This document shows positions 25,551-33,596 of a stretch of DNA of 64,000 nucleotides, piece after piece. The notes below the pieces were generated by a model that made no database searches, had not been told where the DNA came from, and was given only the letters and a program-made list of their open reading frames with translations. Source of the DNA: CAYJLF01 sp964371055. GTDB taxonomy: Bacteria > Eisenbacteria > RBG-16-71-46 > CAIMUX01. The position numbers and the translations under genes were made by a program. The stretch lies in assembly GCA_964371055.1 (NCBI GenBank), contig CAYJLF010000003.1, forward strand, positions 248,001 through 312,000, in the 5' to 3' direction. Each line of letters opens with the position of its first letter. Position 1 is the first letter of the stretch.

Positions 25551-27386
25551 ATGCCTCAGGCCAGCGCTTCGTTGCCTTCCGCCCGCGTCTCGTCGCCCAC
25601 CGCCCGTTGGATCCGCATCGGGGCGGCTTTCGTTCTGCAGTGCGCCCTGTGGGTGACGTCCGTTCGCGCCACCCATGACGCCATCGGGAGCGCGGTCGCG
25701 GCGCCGATGGAGGAGCACGTCATCCTCACGCACAGCAGCGGGGGGCCGGCGATCGAGCGCGTCCTGGCGCCCGGGGTCCCGGTCCCGGCCCCAACCCCGC
25801 CCGCCGTCGGGGCCAGCGACGGCCGCGAAGCGCTCCTCTGGCATCGGTACGTTCCCGATCCCATCTACACCTCTGCCGGGATCTGTGGAGCCACCGGGCA
25901 GATCTGGGCCGGCAATTACCTCAACCCGCCGAAACAGGTAGAGCTGATCCCAATCGAAGGGGATGGCACTCCCTCGTGGGTTCGCGGGGGGACGGAGTTC
26001 TATGTCGATGCTGCGCGGAATGCCGACGTGCTCGCGGCGCTCGATGGGAGCTCGCTCGACTCGACCGTCACGATCCGGGAGTGGCGAAGCGGTTCCTCGG
26101 TGCCGCTCTGGTCGTACCCGGTCCAGCCGTGCCGGCCGCTGACCGGTGAAGGCTGGTCCGCCGGGAAGGGGATCCAGGTCTCGGACGACGGATCGACGAT
26201 CGCCGCGGTGGTGAATCGATACACCACCTCGGGATTGCGGGGACGGCTGCTCCTCTTCGCCTCGGGGAGCGGCACGCCGATCGCGGATGTCGCCCTGCCG
26301 GACGGCAGCGCCAGCGCCCTCGCCATCACGCCGAACGGCGCCTTCGTCGCGATCTACTGCTGGCCCTACATCCACGTTTACGACCGCGACGCGCATACGC
26401 TGCGCTGGAGCGGATCCGCCTACTCGGGCAACGACGCGCTTGCGATCTCGGGAGACGGGCGTTACCTCGCTTGGGGATGGTCCAATCTCTACCTGCGGGA
26501 ATGGAACGGTTCGACCTACCAGCTTCTCTGGCAGACGTCGAAGAGCGGGTTCTACGTGACCGAGTGCGCTCTGTCGCCGAACAACGATCGGTTCGCCGTC
26601 GCCTGGTACAACAACGCCACCTACGACGAGAACCTGATCGAGATGTACGATCTGCCCGGACACGCGCTGCAGTGGGAGTTCTTCTACGGTGGAGGCAGCC
26701 AGCCGGCCCGGTCGCCGGAGTCCGGACCGCCGCGCGACCCGACCGAGATCATCTCCGAGCTGGTCTTCAGCCCGGAGGGAGAGTTCCTCGCAGCCAGTTC
26801 GTGGGGGAGCCTCTATCCGGAGATTCACGCTTTCGCGGTGGATGATCCGACGCCACTGGCGGCCTTCGATACCCCCGGGTCGATGTTCGACGTCGACATC
26901 TGTCCGGCCGGCGGGTTCGTAGCGCTGACCGCGTGCGGGAAGCACACACACGCGCAGATCTCAGGAAGGGGAGCCGACCTCTACTCCCTGGCGATTCCGT
27001 GGGTCGATGCCGTGGAGGGAGATGGGCCGTTCGGGCGAGGCGCGGCGATGTTGCGGTGCTTCCCGAATCCGGCGAGCGGCACGGTGACGATCGAGTGGGC
27101 GGCGGGCGCCGGAGCCAATGCCCGAAGTCCCGGCGCGAGTGCGGGCTCTGATGTTGTCCGTGCCGGCACGGCGAGCGCCACGTCTCCGGAGTTCACGATC
27201 TTCGACTGCGGTGGGCGGTTGGTCGCGCGGTTCACGGGCCAGGCGGGCGGGTATGGCGGCCTGGACGGCGTGCGGGCCACCTGGGACGGCCGGGATGCCG
27301 CGGGACGCCGGGTAGCGCCGGGGGTGTACCTGGTGCGTCTGCATGGCGCAGGCGGAGCAGGCACGCGGGTCACGCGGATCCGATAA
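25551..27386 (+). CDS. Secreted beta-propeller-like protein with FlgD-like C-terminal domain
   Basis: The 611-residue protein starts at ATG 25551 after GGGAGGATCGGTC and has a signal peptide ending near VRATHD. Residues about 95-470 are repeated four-stranded blades of WD40/YVTN type (ALAITPNGAFVAIYC, ALAISGDGRYLAWGW, ECALSPNNDRFAVAWY, LVFSPEGEFLAASSW). These indicate a propeller, usually a binding scaffold. The last 115 residues form the FlgD-like domain (CFPNPASGTVTIEWA, FTIFDCGGRLVARF, TWDGRDAAGRRVAPGVYLVR) interrupted by an Ala/Ser-rich insert. No catalytic residues are evident. It follows its own promoter and precedes the PNGase F-like gene on the same strand by 77 bp. Confidence 0.85.
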   Translation: MPQASASLPSARVSSPTARWIRIGAAFVLQCALWVTSVRATHDAIGSAVAAPMEEHVILTHSSGGPAIERVLAPGVPVPAPTPPAVGASDGREALLWHRYVPDPIYTSAGICGATGQIWAGNYLNPPKQVELIPIEGDGTPSWVRGGTEFYVDAARNADVLAALDGSSLDSTVTIREWRSGSSVPLWSYPVQPCRPLTGEGWSAGKGIQVSDDGSTIAAVVNRYTTSGLRGRLLLFASGSGTPIADVALPDGSASALAITPNGAFVAIYCWPYIHVYDRDAHTLRWSGSAYSGNDALAISGDGRYLAWGWSNLYLREWNGSTYQLLWQTSKSGFYVTECALSPNNDRFAVAWYNNATYDENLIEMYDLPGHALQWEFFYGGGSQPARSPESGPPRDPTEIISELVFSPEGEFLAASSWGSLYPEIHAFAVDDPTPLAAFDTPGSMFDVDICPAGGFVALTACGKHTHAQISGRGADLYSLAIPWVDAVEGDGPFGRGAAMLRCFPNPASGTVTIEWAAGAGANARSPGASAGSDVVRAGTASATSPEFTIFDCGGRLVARFTGQAGGYGGLDGVRATWDGRDAAGRRVAPGVYLVRLHGAGGAGTRVTRIR

Positions 27387-27463
27387 CGGCATCGACCGGC
27401 GGTCGGACCAGTGTTCGCGCTGAGCGTGGATGCACCCACATGGGCCACGGGAGGAGGTGGGGG

Positions 27464-29341
27464 ATGGGAAGGGTCGGAGTCCGTTCGGTGAAAGCGTTCG
27501 TCGAACGGGCGAACGTCCGCGGCGCATGGGTGGAGCCGACCCGGCGTGTCTGCGTCGGCGCGTCCTGCGGGCTGATCCTGCTGGCAATGGCCGGGACGTT
27601 CCTACCCGAGGCTGCTGCCGTCGCGCGCGGCGAAACAGCCGCGCCCCCGACCACCATCACCTACCGCATCCTCTCCGAAGGCCGCGAACTTCCGGAGGAG
27701 GGAAAGCTCGTCGTCACCTGCGACGACCGCGCCTCGCGCGTCCGTCTCGTGCCCGCGGCGCCGCTCGCGGCCGTTGCCCCGGCCGAGGAGGGGTGGATCG
27801 ACTTCTCCGCGCGACGCACGCTCCAGACGGCGTCGTTGCGGGACGGCGCGCGCGTGTCGTACGCCACGCCCTTCGAGCAGCTCGCCGCGCTCGATGAGAC
27901 CGCCGAGCTTGACACGATCCTCGGGATCCCCTGCCGCAAGGCGACAACCGTGATCCGCTCCAACCGGATCGACTGCTGGTACGCACAGGAGATCGGCCTC
28001 AAGGGATCCCCGTCGCTGTCGGTCGTCGCTCCGGACGGACTGGTGCTCCGGATCGTGCGCAACGGCAACTACGAGATCGTGGCCGAGTCGATCGTACGGG
28101 GAGCCGAAGGTGGGGCGGGCGAGAATGGTGCGGCGGGAGACGGCATGGCGGAGGAGCGCGTGGATGCGTCGCCGCTGGCTCTCCCCTCCGACTGGGGCGA
28201 GATGACCGATGCGGCCGGCTACCGCGCGCTCGTGACTGAGAGCTGGATCACCACGGTGCAAGTCTTCGAGAGGGAGCCGGTGCGGTTCGACGGCGCGGCG
28301 CCAAAGCGGTTCGAGCCGGACGAGCGGGGGATCTTCCATGCCGCGGGGGGGACTCTGATCGCGCGGAAGGTCACGCTTCCCGATCTGCCGGACGCCATGG
28401 TCTTCGCGGAGCTGGTCGAAGCCTCGCGCGGCGATGCCTACGATCGCACCGGGTCGGTCGCGATCATCCCGGTCGATCGCGCCCGGTCGTTCCTCGATGC
28501 CCTGCGCGACAGCGTGGGGGTGCTCCCCGCGGTGCCGGGGCGGGACGGTCGCTCGTACCAGGGGATCGCCCTCACGCCGGACTACCTGCCGCCGATCGAG
28601 CTGATGCGCTTCATCACCCCCTTCGGCGTGCGGCACTATAACGAGCAGGTCTCGGTGCGCGGAATCGCGTGGGCCGATTCTGCGGTCTATCGGATGGATG
28701 TCACCGATTTGCTGCCCGCGTTGCGCGGCGAGGTGTGGATCGTCGTCTTCGTCGGCAACTACGACGCGGGCGGACACGAGATCAGCCTGACTCTGCGGTA
28801 CTATCCGAATCGCCGCGAGGAGAGCCCGCCGCCGGCAGAGCTCCCGTGGCTTCTGCCCCTGTGTAACACCCTCAACCTCCTGGAGATGGCGGGGCAGGAG
28901 TACGGCCGGATCTTCGAGCACGACACGCTCGAGGTGGAGTTCGAGGTCCCGGCGGGAGTGGGCGATCTCCACCTTCGGTACCTGACGACGGGGCACGGCG
29001 GTTGGGGCGGCGGCGACGAGTTCAATCCGAAGGTGAACACGATCCTGATCGACGGCCAGGTAGCGGCGGCGATCGCTCCGTGGCGCAGCGACTGCGCCAC
29101 CTTCCGCGCGCTCAATCCGGCTTCGGGCAACTTCTGGAACGGGCTGTCGTCCTCCGACTTCAGCCGGTCGGGCTGGTGCCCCGGGACGACCGTCAGCCCG
29201 CACTACATCCCACTACCGGACCTCGGCCCGGGCCGGCACCGCCTCGAGATCGCGATCCCGGCGGGGGCGCCGGAGGGGGGCTCGTTCAGCGCGTGGAATG
29301 TGTCGGCGGTGGTGATGGGGACGGCCGCGAGCGGGGAGTAG
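27464..29341 (+). CDS. Secreted PNGase F-like protein (peptide-N-glycosidase fold) with GLPGLI-like N-terminal region
   Basis: The start is ATG 27464 after GGAGGTGGGGG; the product has about 625 residues with a signal peptide ending near residue 45. Residues about 50-215 resemble GLPGLI-type secreted domains (ITYRILSEG, NRIDCWYAQEIGLKGSP, PDGLVLRIVRNGNYEIV). Residues about 255-620 match the two jelly-roll domains of PNGase F relatives: EVWIVVFVGNYDAGGHEISL, then LTTGHGGWGGGDEFNPKVNT, DGQVAAAIAPWRSDCATFR, PASGNFWNGLSSSDFSRSGW and GGSFSAWNVSAVVMG. PNGase F releases N-glycans from asparagine of glycoproteins. Catalytic residues cannot be mapped with certainty without alignment. It lies between a propeller protein and a C25 protease, suggesting extracellular glycoprotein digestion. 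Confidence 0.82.
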   Translation: MGRVGVRSVKAFVERANVRGAWVEPTRRVCVGASCGLILLAMAGTFLPEAAAVARGETAAPPTTITYRILSEGRELPEEGKLVVTCDDRASRVRLVPAAPLAAVAPAEEGWIDFSARRTLQTASLRDGARVSYATPFEQLAALDETAELDTILGIPCRKATTVIRSNRIDCWYAQEIGLKGSPSLSVVAPDGLVLRIVRNGNYEIVAESIVRGAEGGAGENGAAGDGMAEERVDASPLALPSDWGEMTDAAGYRALVTESWITTVQVFEREPVRFDGAAPKRFEPDERGIFHAAGGTLIARKVTLPDLPDAMVFAELVEASRGDAYDRTGSVAIIPVDRARSFLDALRDSVGVLPAVPGRDGRSYQGIALTPDYLPPIELMRFITPFGVRHYNEQVSVRGIAWADSAVYRMDVTDLLPALRGEVWIVVFVGNYDAGGHEISLTLRYYPNRREESPPPAELPWLLPLCNTLNLLEMAGQEYGRIFEHDTLEVEFEVPAGVGDLHLRYLTTGHGGWGGGDEFNPKVNTILIDGQVAAAIAPWRSDCATFRALNPASGNFWNGLSSSDFSRSGWCPGTTVSPHYIPLPDLGPGRHRLEIAIPAGAPEGGSFSAWNVSAVVMGTAASGE

Positions 29342-29441
29342 GAGCTGGACGCACGCGGTCGGCTCGGGTGGGGGAGAGTTCGCTCCGCCCTGGGCTACCC
29401 CCGTACCCCCGCAACCGAACCTATCGTAACCGCTTATTCTG

Positions 29442-29450
29442 TGCTATCCT
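29442..29450 (+). promoter_or_regulatory. Possible extended -10 element upstream of the C25 protease gene
   Basis: TGC followed by TATCCT (29442-29450) lies 143 bp upstream of ATG 29594. No good -35 hexamer sits 17 bp upstream, which an extended -10 could compensate for. Position and local AT content are the only support. Confidence 0.25.
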
Positions 29451-29593
29451 TGATGCGGTTTCGCCTTATGGTCCTGGCGGCGGAGGAAGTCGTTTCCGGG
29501 ACCGTGGGCGGTCGCCCGGCGGATCCGCAGGAAGCGCCGCCAGCCCGCAGCTTGGGTGGTGCCCCGGCGGTTCGGTCTGCCTGGAGGGGCATC

Positions 29594-32500
29594 ATGCGTC
29601 TACCCTGTCTCCACTCTGCTCTGTTCTGTCCGGGGCGCCGGCTCGTCGCCAACGCCCTCGGTGTTCTCGCTCTCGTGTCGCTGCTTGCCGCTGGCGCAAC
29701 CGCCGCCTCCGCTGCCTGGATCTCCACCGGCGGATCGGATGGGGAGCGGGTCGCCGTGCGGCTGCTCGACAGCTCCGAGGATCGAGTGCTGATCGAGTTC
29801 ACGATCCCCGGTTTCGACGCGGAGCCGGTCACGATCGACGGCCGGACCTACTACCGCCTCCAGCTTCCGGGCGAGAGCAACCTGCTCGAGACCGGGATGC
29901 CGGAGCTGCCGCATGTCGCGCGCAGCGTGATCATCCCGGACGCGGCCGGCATGCGTGCACGGGTCGTCGAGTCCGACCCGGTGGAGTTCTCCGGCATGCC
30001 TGTGGTGCCCTCGAAGGGAAACCTCCTGCGCACCGTTGATCCTGCCACCGTTCCCTACACCTTCAGTGCGCAGTACGGCAGCGTGGATGCCTGGCCCGAA
30101 GCGCCGGTCCGCCTGGGTGAGCCGTACATCCTGCGCGACTATCGCGGTATCGTCGTCGACGCGATGCCCTTCCTCGCGGAAGGAGACGGAACGCTGCGGG
30201 TCGCGCGGCGGATGGTCGTCGAGGTGACCGCAGAGGGCGTCGACCTGCGCAATGCGATCGACCGCGCGGCGCCGCCGGCCAAAGTGGTGCATGACTTCGT
30301 CCAGATCTACTCCGAGCAGTTCCTCAACTTCGGGCAGGGGCGCTACACGCCGGTCGGTGAGGTGGGGACGATGCTGATCATCACCCACGACGCCTTCCGC
30401 CCGAATCTCGATCCGCTGGTGCAGTGGAAGCTGCAGGCGGGCATCCCTGTCACGGTGGTCGATGTCTCCACCATTGGCAACAACTCCACCGCGATCAAGA
30501 ACTACATCGCGGCGCAGTACACGCCCGATGGGTTGGCCTATGTCCTCCTGGTGGGGGACGCGGCCCAGGTCGCTACGCCGAGCGCGGCCGGCGGGTCCTC
30601 CGACCCGACCTATGCCTGCATCGCTGGCGGCGACCGGTATCCGGAGCTCTTCATCGGCCGCTTCTCGGCCGAGAACCCGGCCCATGTCGACACCCAGGTG
30701 CAGCGCACCGTCGAGTACGAGAAGAACCCGATGGCCGGGGCCGAGTGGTACCGCAAGGGAACCGGCATCGCCTCCAACCAGGGACCGGGCGACGATGGCG
30801 AGTACGACAACCAGCACCAGGATGTGATCCGGGGCAAGCTGCTCAACTACGGCTACTCCCTGGTCGACCAGATTTATGATCCGACCGGGACCGCCTCGAT
30901 GGTGGCGACGGCCCTCAACAACGGTCGCAGCATCGTCAACTACACCGGCCACGGATCCACCACGAGCTGGAGCAGCACCGGCTTCAGCAACACCCACGTG
31001 GCGGCGTTGCAGAACGACTGGATGCTGCCGTTCATCACCTCGGTCGCCTGCGTCAACGGCCAGTTCAGCGGTTACACCTGCTTCGCCGAGGCCTGGCTGC
31101 GCTCGATTCGCGCCGGCACGGGAGCGCCGATCGGGGCCGTGGGCACCTACATGTCCTCGATCAACCAGTCGTGGAACCCGCCGATGTGCGGCCAGGACGA
31201 GATCATCGATCTTTTGGTCGGCAGCGAGATGTTCACCTACGGCGGGCTTTGCTACAACGGCTCCTGCCAGATGATGGACGAGTACGGCGCGACCGACGGT
31301 GGCGACATGTTCCTGACCTGGCACATCTTCGGAGATCCGTCGCTCCTCGTGCGCAGCAAGATCCCGGCGGCGGTGACGGCGCAGCACGATGGCACGCTCC
31401 TGATCGGGCAGATGGACTACGCCGTGACGGTGCCGGGCCGGACCGGGGCGCGCTGCGCGCTCTACGGTGGCGGGGTGCTGTACGGCGTCGGCTACACCGA
31501 CCACGCCGGGGCTGCGACGATCGCTCTGAACCCGCAGCCGGCGGAACCGATGACCCTGACCTTGACCGTGACGGCGCCCAACATCATCCCGGTGATCACG
31601 CCGGTCGAGGTGGTGGCGCCGACCGGCCCGTTCCTGGTTCACCAGGCCAACCTGGTCGAGGACCCGGAGGGGGACGGGGACGGTCAGTGCGATGCCGGCG
31701 AGACGGTCAACCTCTGGATCACTCTGCGCAACGTCGGCGTCGACCAGGCGAGCGGGGTAACCGCGGTGATCGCGGAGGACGACGAGTTCGTGGAGTGTGT
31801 CGTCACGTCCGCGAACTACGGTGACATCCCGGCCGGCGGCTCAGTCCAGAGCCTGACCGCGTATCAGCTCAGCTTCGCGTCGAACACGCCCGACAACCAC
31901 GCCTGCACGGTGCAGCTCACGGTGACGGCGGCAGAGGGGAGCTGGGCGCGGACCTTCCCGATGACGATCGGGGCGCCGATCCTGGAGTACGCGTCGCACG
32001 TCGTGGATGACGATCCCCCGGCGGGGAACGGTACCGGGTGGCTGGAGCCGGGCGAGACCTTCGAACTCGTTCTGACGATGGCCAACACAGGGCATGCCAA
32101 CGCCAACCAGACGACGGTCACGGTGAAGGGAGCCGAGGGACTGCTCGAGATTCTCGAGGGTACGGCGACCTGCGAGAACATCCCGGCCGGCGGTCAGGGA
32201 TCGTTCACGCCGCTGATGCTCCGGGTGGTTCCGGGATGTCCGGTGCCGAGCGTCATCACGGTGACGACGATGTTCGGTTCGGACCACGGCTACGCCGATG
32301 CTTTTGCCTTCCAGGTGCCGGTCGGCGGATTCGCGGATGACTGCGAGATGAATCGCGGCTGGACGCTCGGCGCGCCGGACGACAACGCGACGAGCGGGCA
32401 GTGGATCCTGGCCGATCCGGTCGGGACGGTCTACAACGGATCGCAGGCCCAACCGGAGGATGATCACACGCCGATCCCGGGCGTGATGTGCTTCGTCACC

Positions 32501-33184
32501 GGCAACGGCTCCCCCGGCGGCGCGGCCGGTGACGCCGACGTCGACGGCGGGAAGACCACGCTGCTCTCGCCGATCTTTGACCTCAGCCGGGTCGAGAGCG
32601 CGATCGTCAACTACTGGTTCTGGTACACCAATGATCTCGGCAACAACCCGGCCCAGGACACCTGGAAGGTCGAGGTCACGGCCAACGGCACGACCTGGGT
32701 GCCGCTGGAGAGCTCCATGGCGAGCCCCAACGCCTGGACCGAGAGGACCTTCGAGCTGGAGGACTTCATCACGCTGAGCGAGCAGGTCCGGTTCCGTTTC
32801 GTGGCGGAGGATCTGAGCCCCGGATCGTTGATCGAGGCGGCGGTGGATGACTTCCAGCTCATCGTCGGTCAGCCGTCGGCGGGAGTCGAAGAGCAGGCGG
32901 CGGTGACACGGTTCGCGCTCTCGCGGCCGACGCCGAACCCGTTCTCGCGCGCGGCGGAACTGCGTTTCGCGGTGCCGCAGGCGTCGCCGGTTTCGGTGGA
33001 GGTCTTCGATGTCTCCGGCCGGCTGGTCCGTACGCTCGTCTCCGGCGCGCTGCCGGCGGGCGAGCACGCGGTCCGCTGGGACGGCGCCAACGGCGCCGGG
33101 CACCGCGTCGGCGCGGGGGTCTACTTCGTCCGGATGAGCGCACCGGGATTCACGCAGGTGCGGACGGTGACGCTCGTGCAGTAA
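29594..33184 (+). CDS. Secreted C25 (gingipain-like) cysteine protease with FlgD-like C-terminal domain
   Basis: The 1196-residue protein starts at ATG 29594 after TGGAGGGGCATC, with a signal peptide ending near AASAAW. An N-terminal propeptide-like domain (about 40-245) precedes the C25 catalytic domain. The dyad is His453 in NYTGHGSTTSW and Cys486 in ITSVACVNGQFS; LLVGDAAQVATP and PELFIGRFSAEN are also typical. FLTWHIFGDPSLLV closes the catalytic domain, as in gingipains. Ig-like domains follow (about 590-910), then a beta-sandwich containing SPIFDLSRVESAIVNYWFWY, and the FlgD-like domain (SRPTPNPFSRAAELRFAVPQ...GVYFVRMSAPG). It probably cleaves extracellular protein. A strong hairpin terminator follows. 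Confidence 0.94.
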   Translation: MRLPCLHSALFCPGRRLVANALGVLALVSLLAAGATAASAAWISTGGSDGERVAVRLLDSSEDRVLIEFTIPGFDAEPVTIDGRTYYRLQLPGESNLLETGMPELPHVARSVIIPDAAGMRARVVESDPVEFSGMPVVPSKGNLLRTVDPATVPYTFSAQYGSVDAWPEAPVRLGEPYILRDYRGIVVDAMPFLAEGDGTLRVARRMVVEVTAEGVDLRNAIDRAAPPAKVVHDFVQIYSEQFLNFGQGRYTPVGEVGTMLIITHDAFRPNLDPLVQWKLQAGIPVTVVDVSTIGNNSTAIKNYIAAQYTPDGLAYVLLVGDAAQVATPSAAGGSSDPTYACIAGGDRYPELFIGRFSAENPAHVDTQVQRTVEYEKNPMAGAEWYRKGTGIASNQGPGDDGEYDNQHQDVIRGKLLNYGYSLVDQIYDPTGTASMVATALNNGRSIVNYTGHGSTTSWSSTGFSNTHVAALQNDWMLPFITSVACVNGQFSGYTCFAEAWLRSIRAGTGAPIGAVGTYMSSINQSWNPPMCGQDEIIDLLVGSEMFTYGGLCYNGSCQMMDEYGATDGGDMFLTWHIFGDPSLLVRSKIPAAVTAQHDGTLLIGQMDYAVTVPGRTGARCALYGGGVLYGVGYTDHAGAATIALNPQPAEPMTLTLTVTAPNIIPVITPVEVVAPTGPFLVHQANLVEDPEGDGDGQCDAGETVNLWITLRNVGVDQASGVTAVIAEDDEFVECVVTSANYGDIPAGGSVQSLTAYQLSFASNTPDNHACTVQLTVTAAEGSWARTFPMTIGAPILEYASHVVDDDPPAGNGTGWLEPGETFELVLTMANTGHANANQTTVTVKGAEGLLEILEGTATCENIPAGGQGSFTPLMLRVVPGCPVPSVITVTTMFGSDHGYADAFAFQVPVGGFADDCEMNRGWTLGAPDDNATSGQWILADPVGTVYNGSQAQPEDDHTPIPGVMCFVTGNGSPGGAAGDADVDGGKTTLLSPIFDLSRVESAIVNYWFWYTNDLGNNPAQDTWKVEVTANGTTWVPLESSMASPNAWTERTFELEDFITLSEQVRFRFVAEDLSPGSLIEAAVDDFQLIVGQPSAGVEEQAAVTRFALSRPTPNPFSRAAELRFAVPQASPVSVEVFDVSGRLVRTLVSGALPAGEHAVRWDGANGAGHRVGAGVYFVRMSAPGFTQVRTVTLVQ

Positions 33185-33222
33185 TCGCCTCGGCGTTCCT
33201 GAACCGTTTGCTGGACAACTTG

Positions 33223-33259
33223 CCCCGGAGCCTGAGATGCGGGCTCCGGGGTTTTCTTC
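33223..33259 (+). terminator. Rho-independent terminator after the C25 protease gene
   Basis: A perfect 10-bp stem, CCCCGGAGCC (33223-33232) pairing with GGCTCCGGGG (33242-33251), encloses a 9-nt loop. The T-rich run TTTTCTTCT (33252-33260) follows. It lies 39 bp after the stop codon. Confidence 0.9.
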
Positions 33260-33596
33260 TGGCTCACGCCGTGTTCGCCGTCGGGAGGCGCGGCTCCGGT
33301 CGTCACCCTGAGACGAGTGGCCTCTGTCTGTGACTGATCCTCTCCGTCCGGATTTCAATCTCGTTGATGATTCCAGGTATCAGGCGCGCGCCTCGTGCAC
33401 CTAAGGGGGATGCTCTGCTCTCCTAGAGCTGGGCCCCGCGTGCGCTGTAGCGGGTCTGCCCCGATGCTGAACCGCAACTCGCCTCCGCGGACTTGAAGGT
33501 GCAATCAAACGTTCCAGACAGGCGATGTCAGCGCGGTCGCGAATCCCTCACCACCGCTCGATCGCCTGCTTACCCGCAAAAGAGGAGGCCCGATCC
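33260..33596. other. 337-bp region without a gene, leader of the CHRD protein gene
   Basis: After the terminator I see no open frame with a ribosome-binding site and no convincing -35/-10 pair. The region must contain the promoter of the CHRD gene, because the terminator isolates it from upstream transcription. A small inverted repeat, CAGAG/CTCTG-like, near 33320-33420 is not convincing. Confidence 0.35.
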
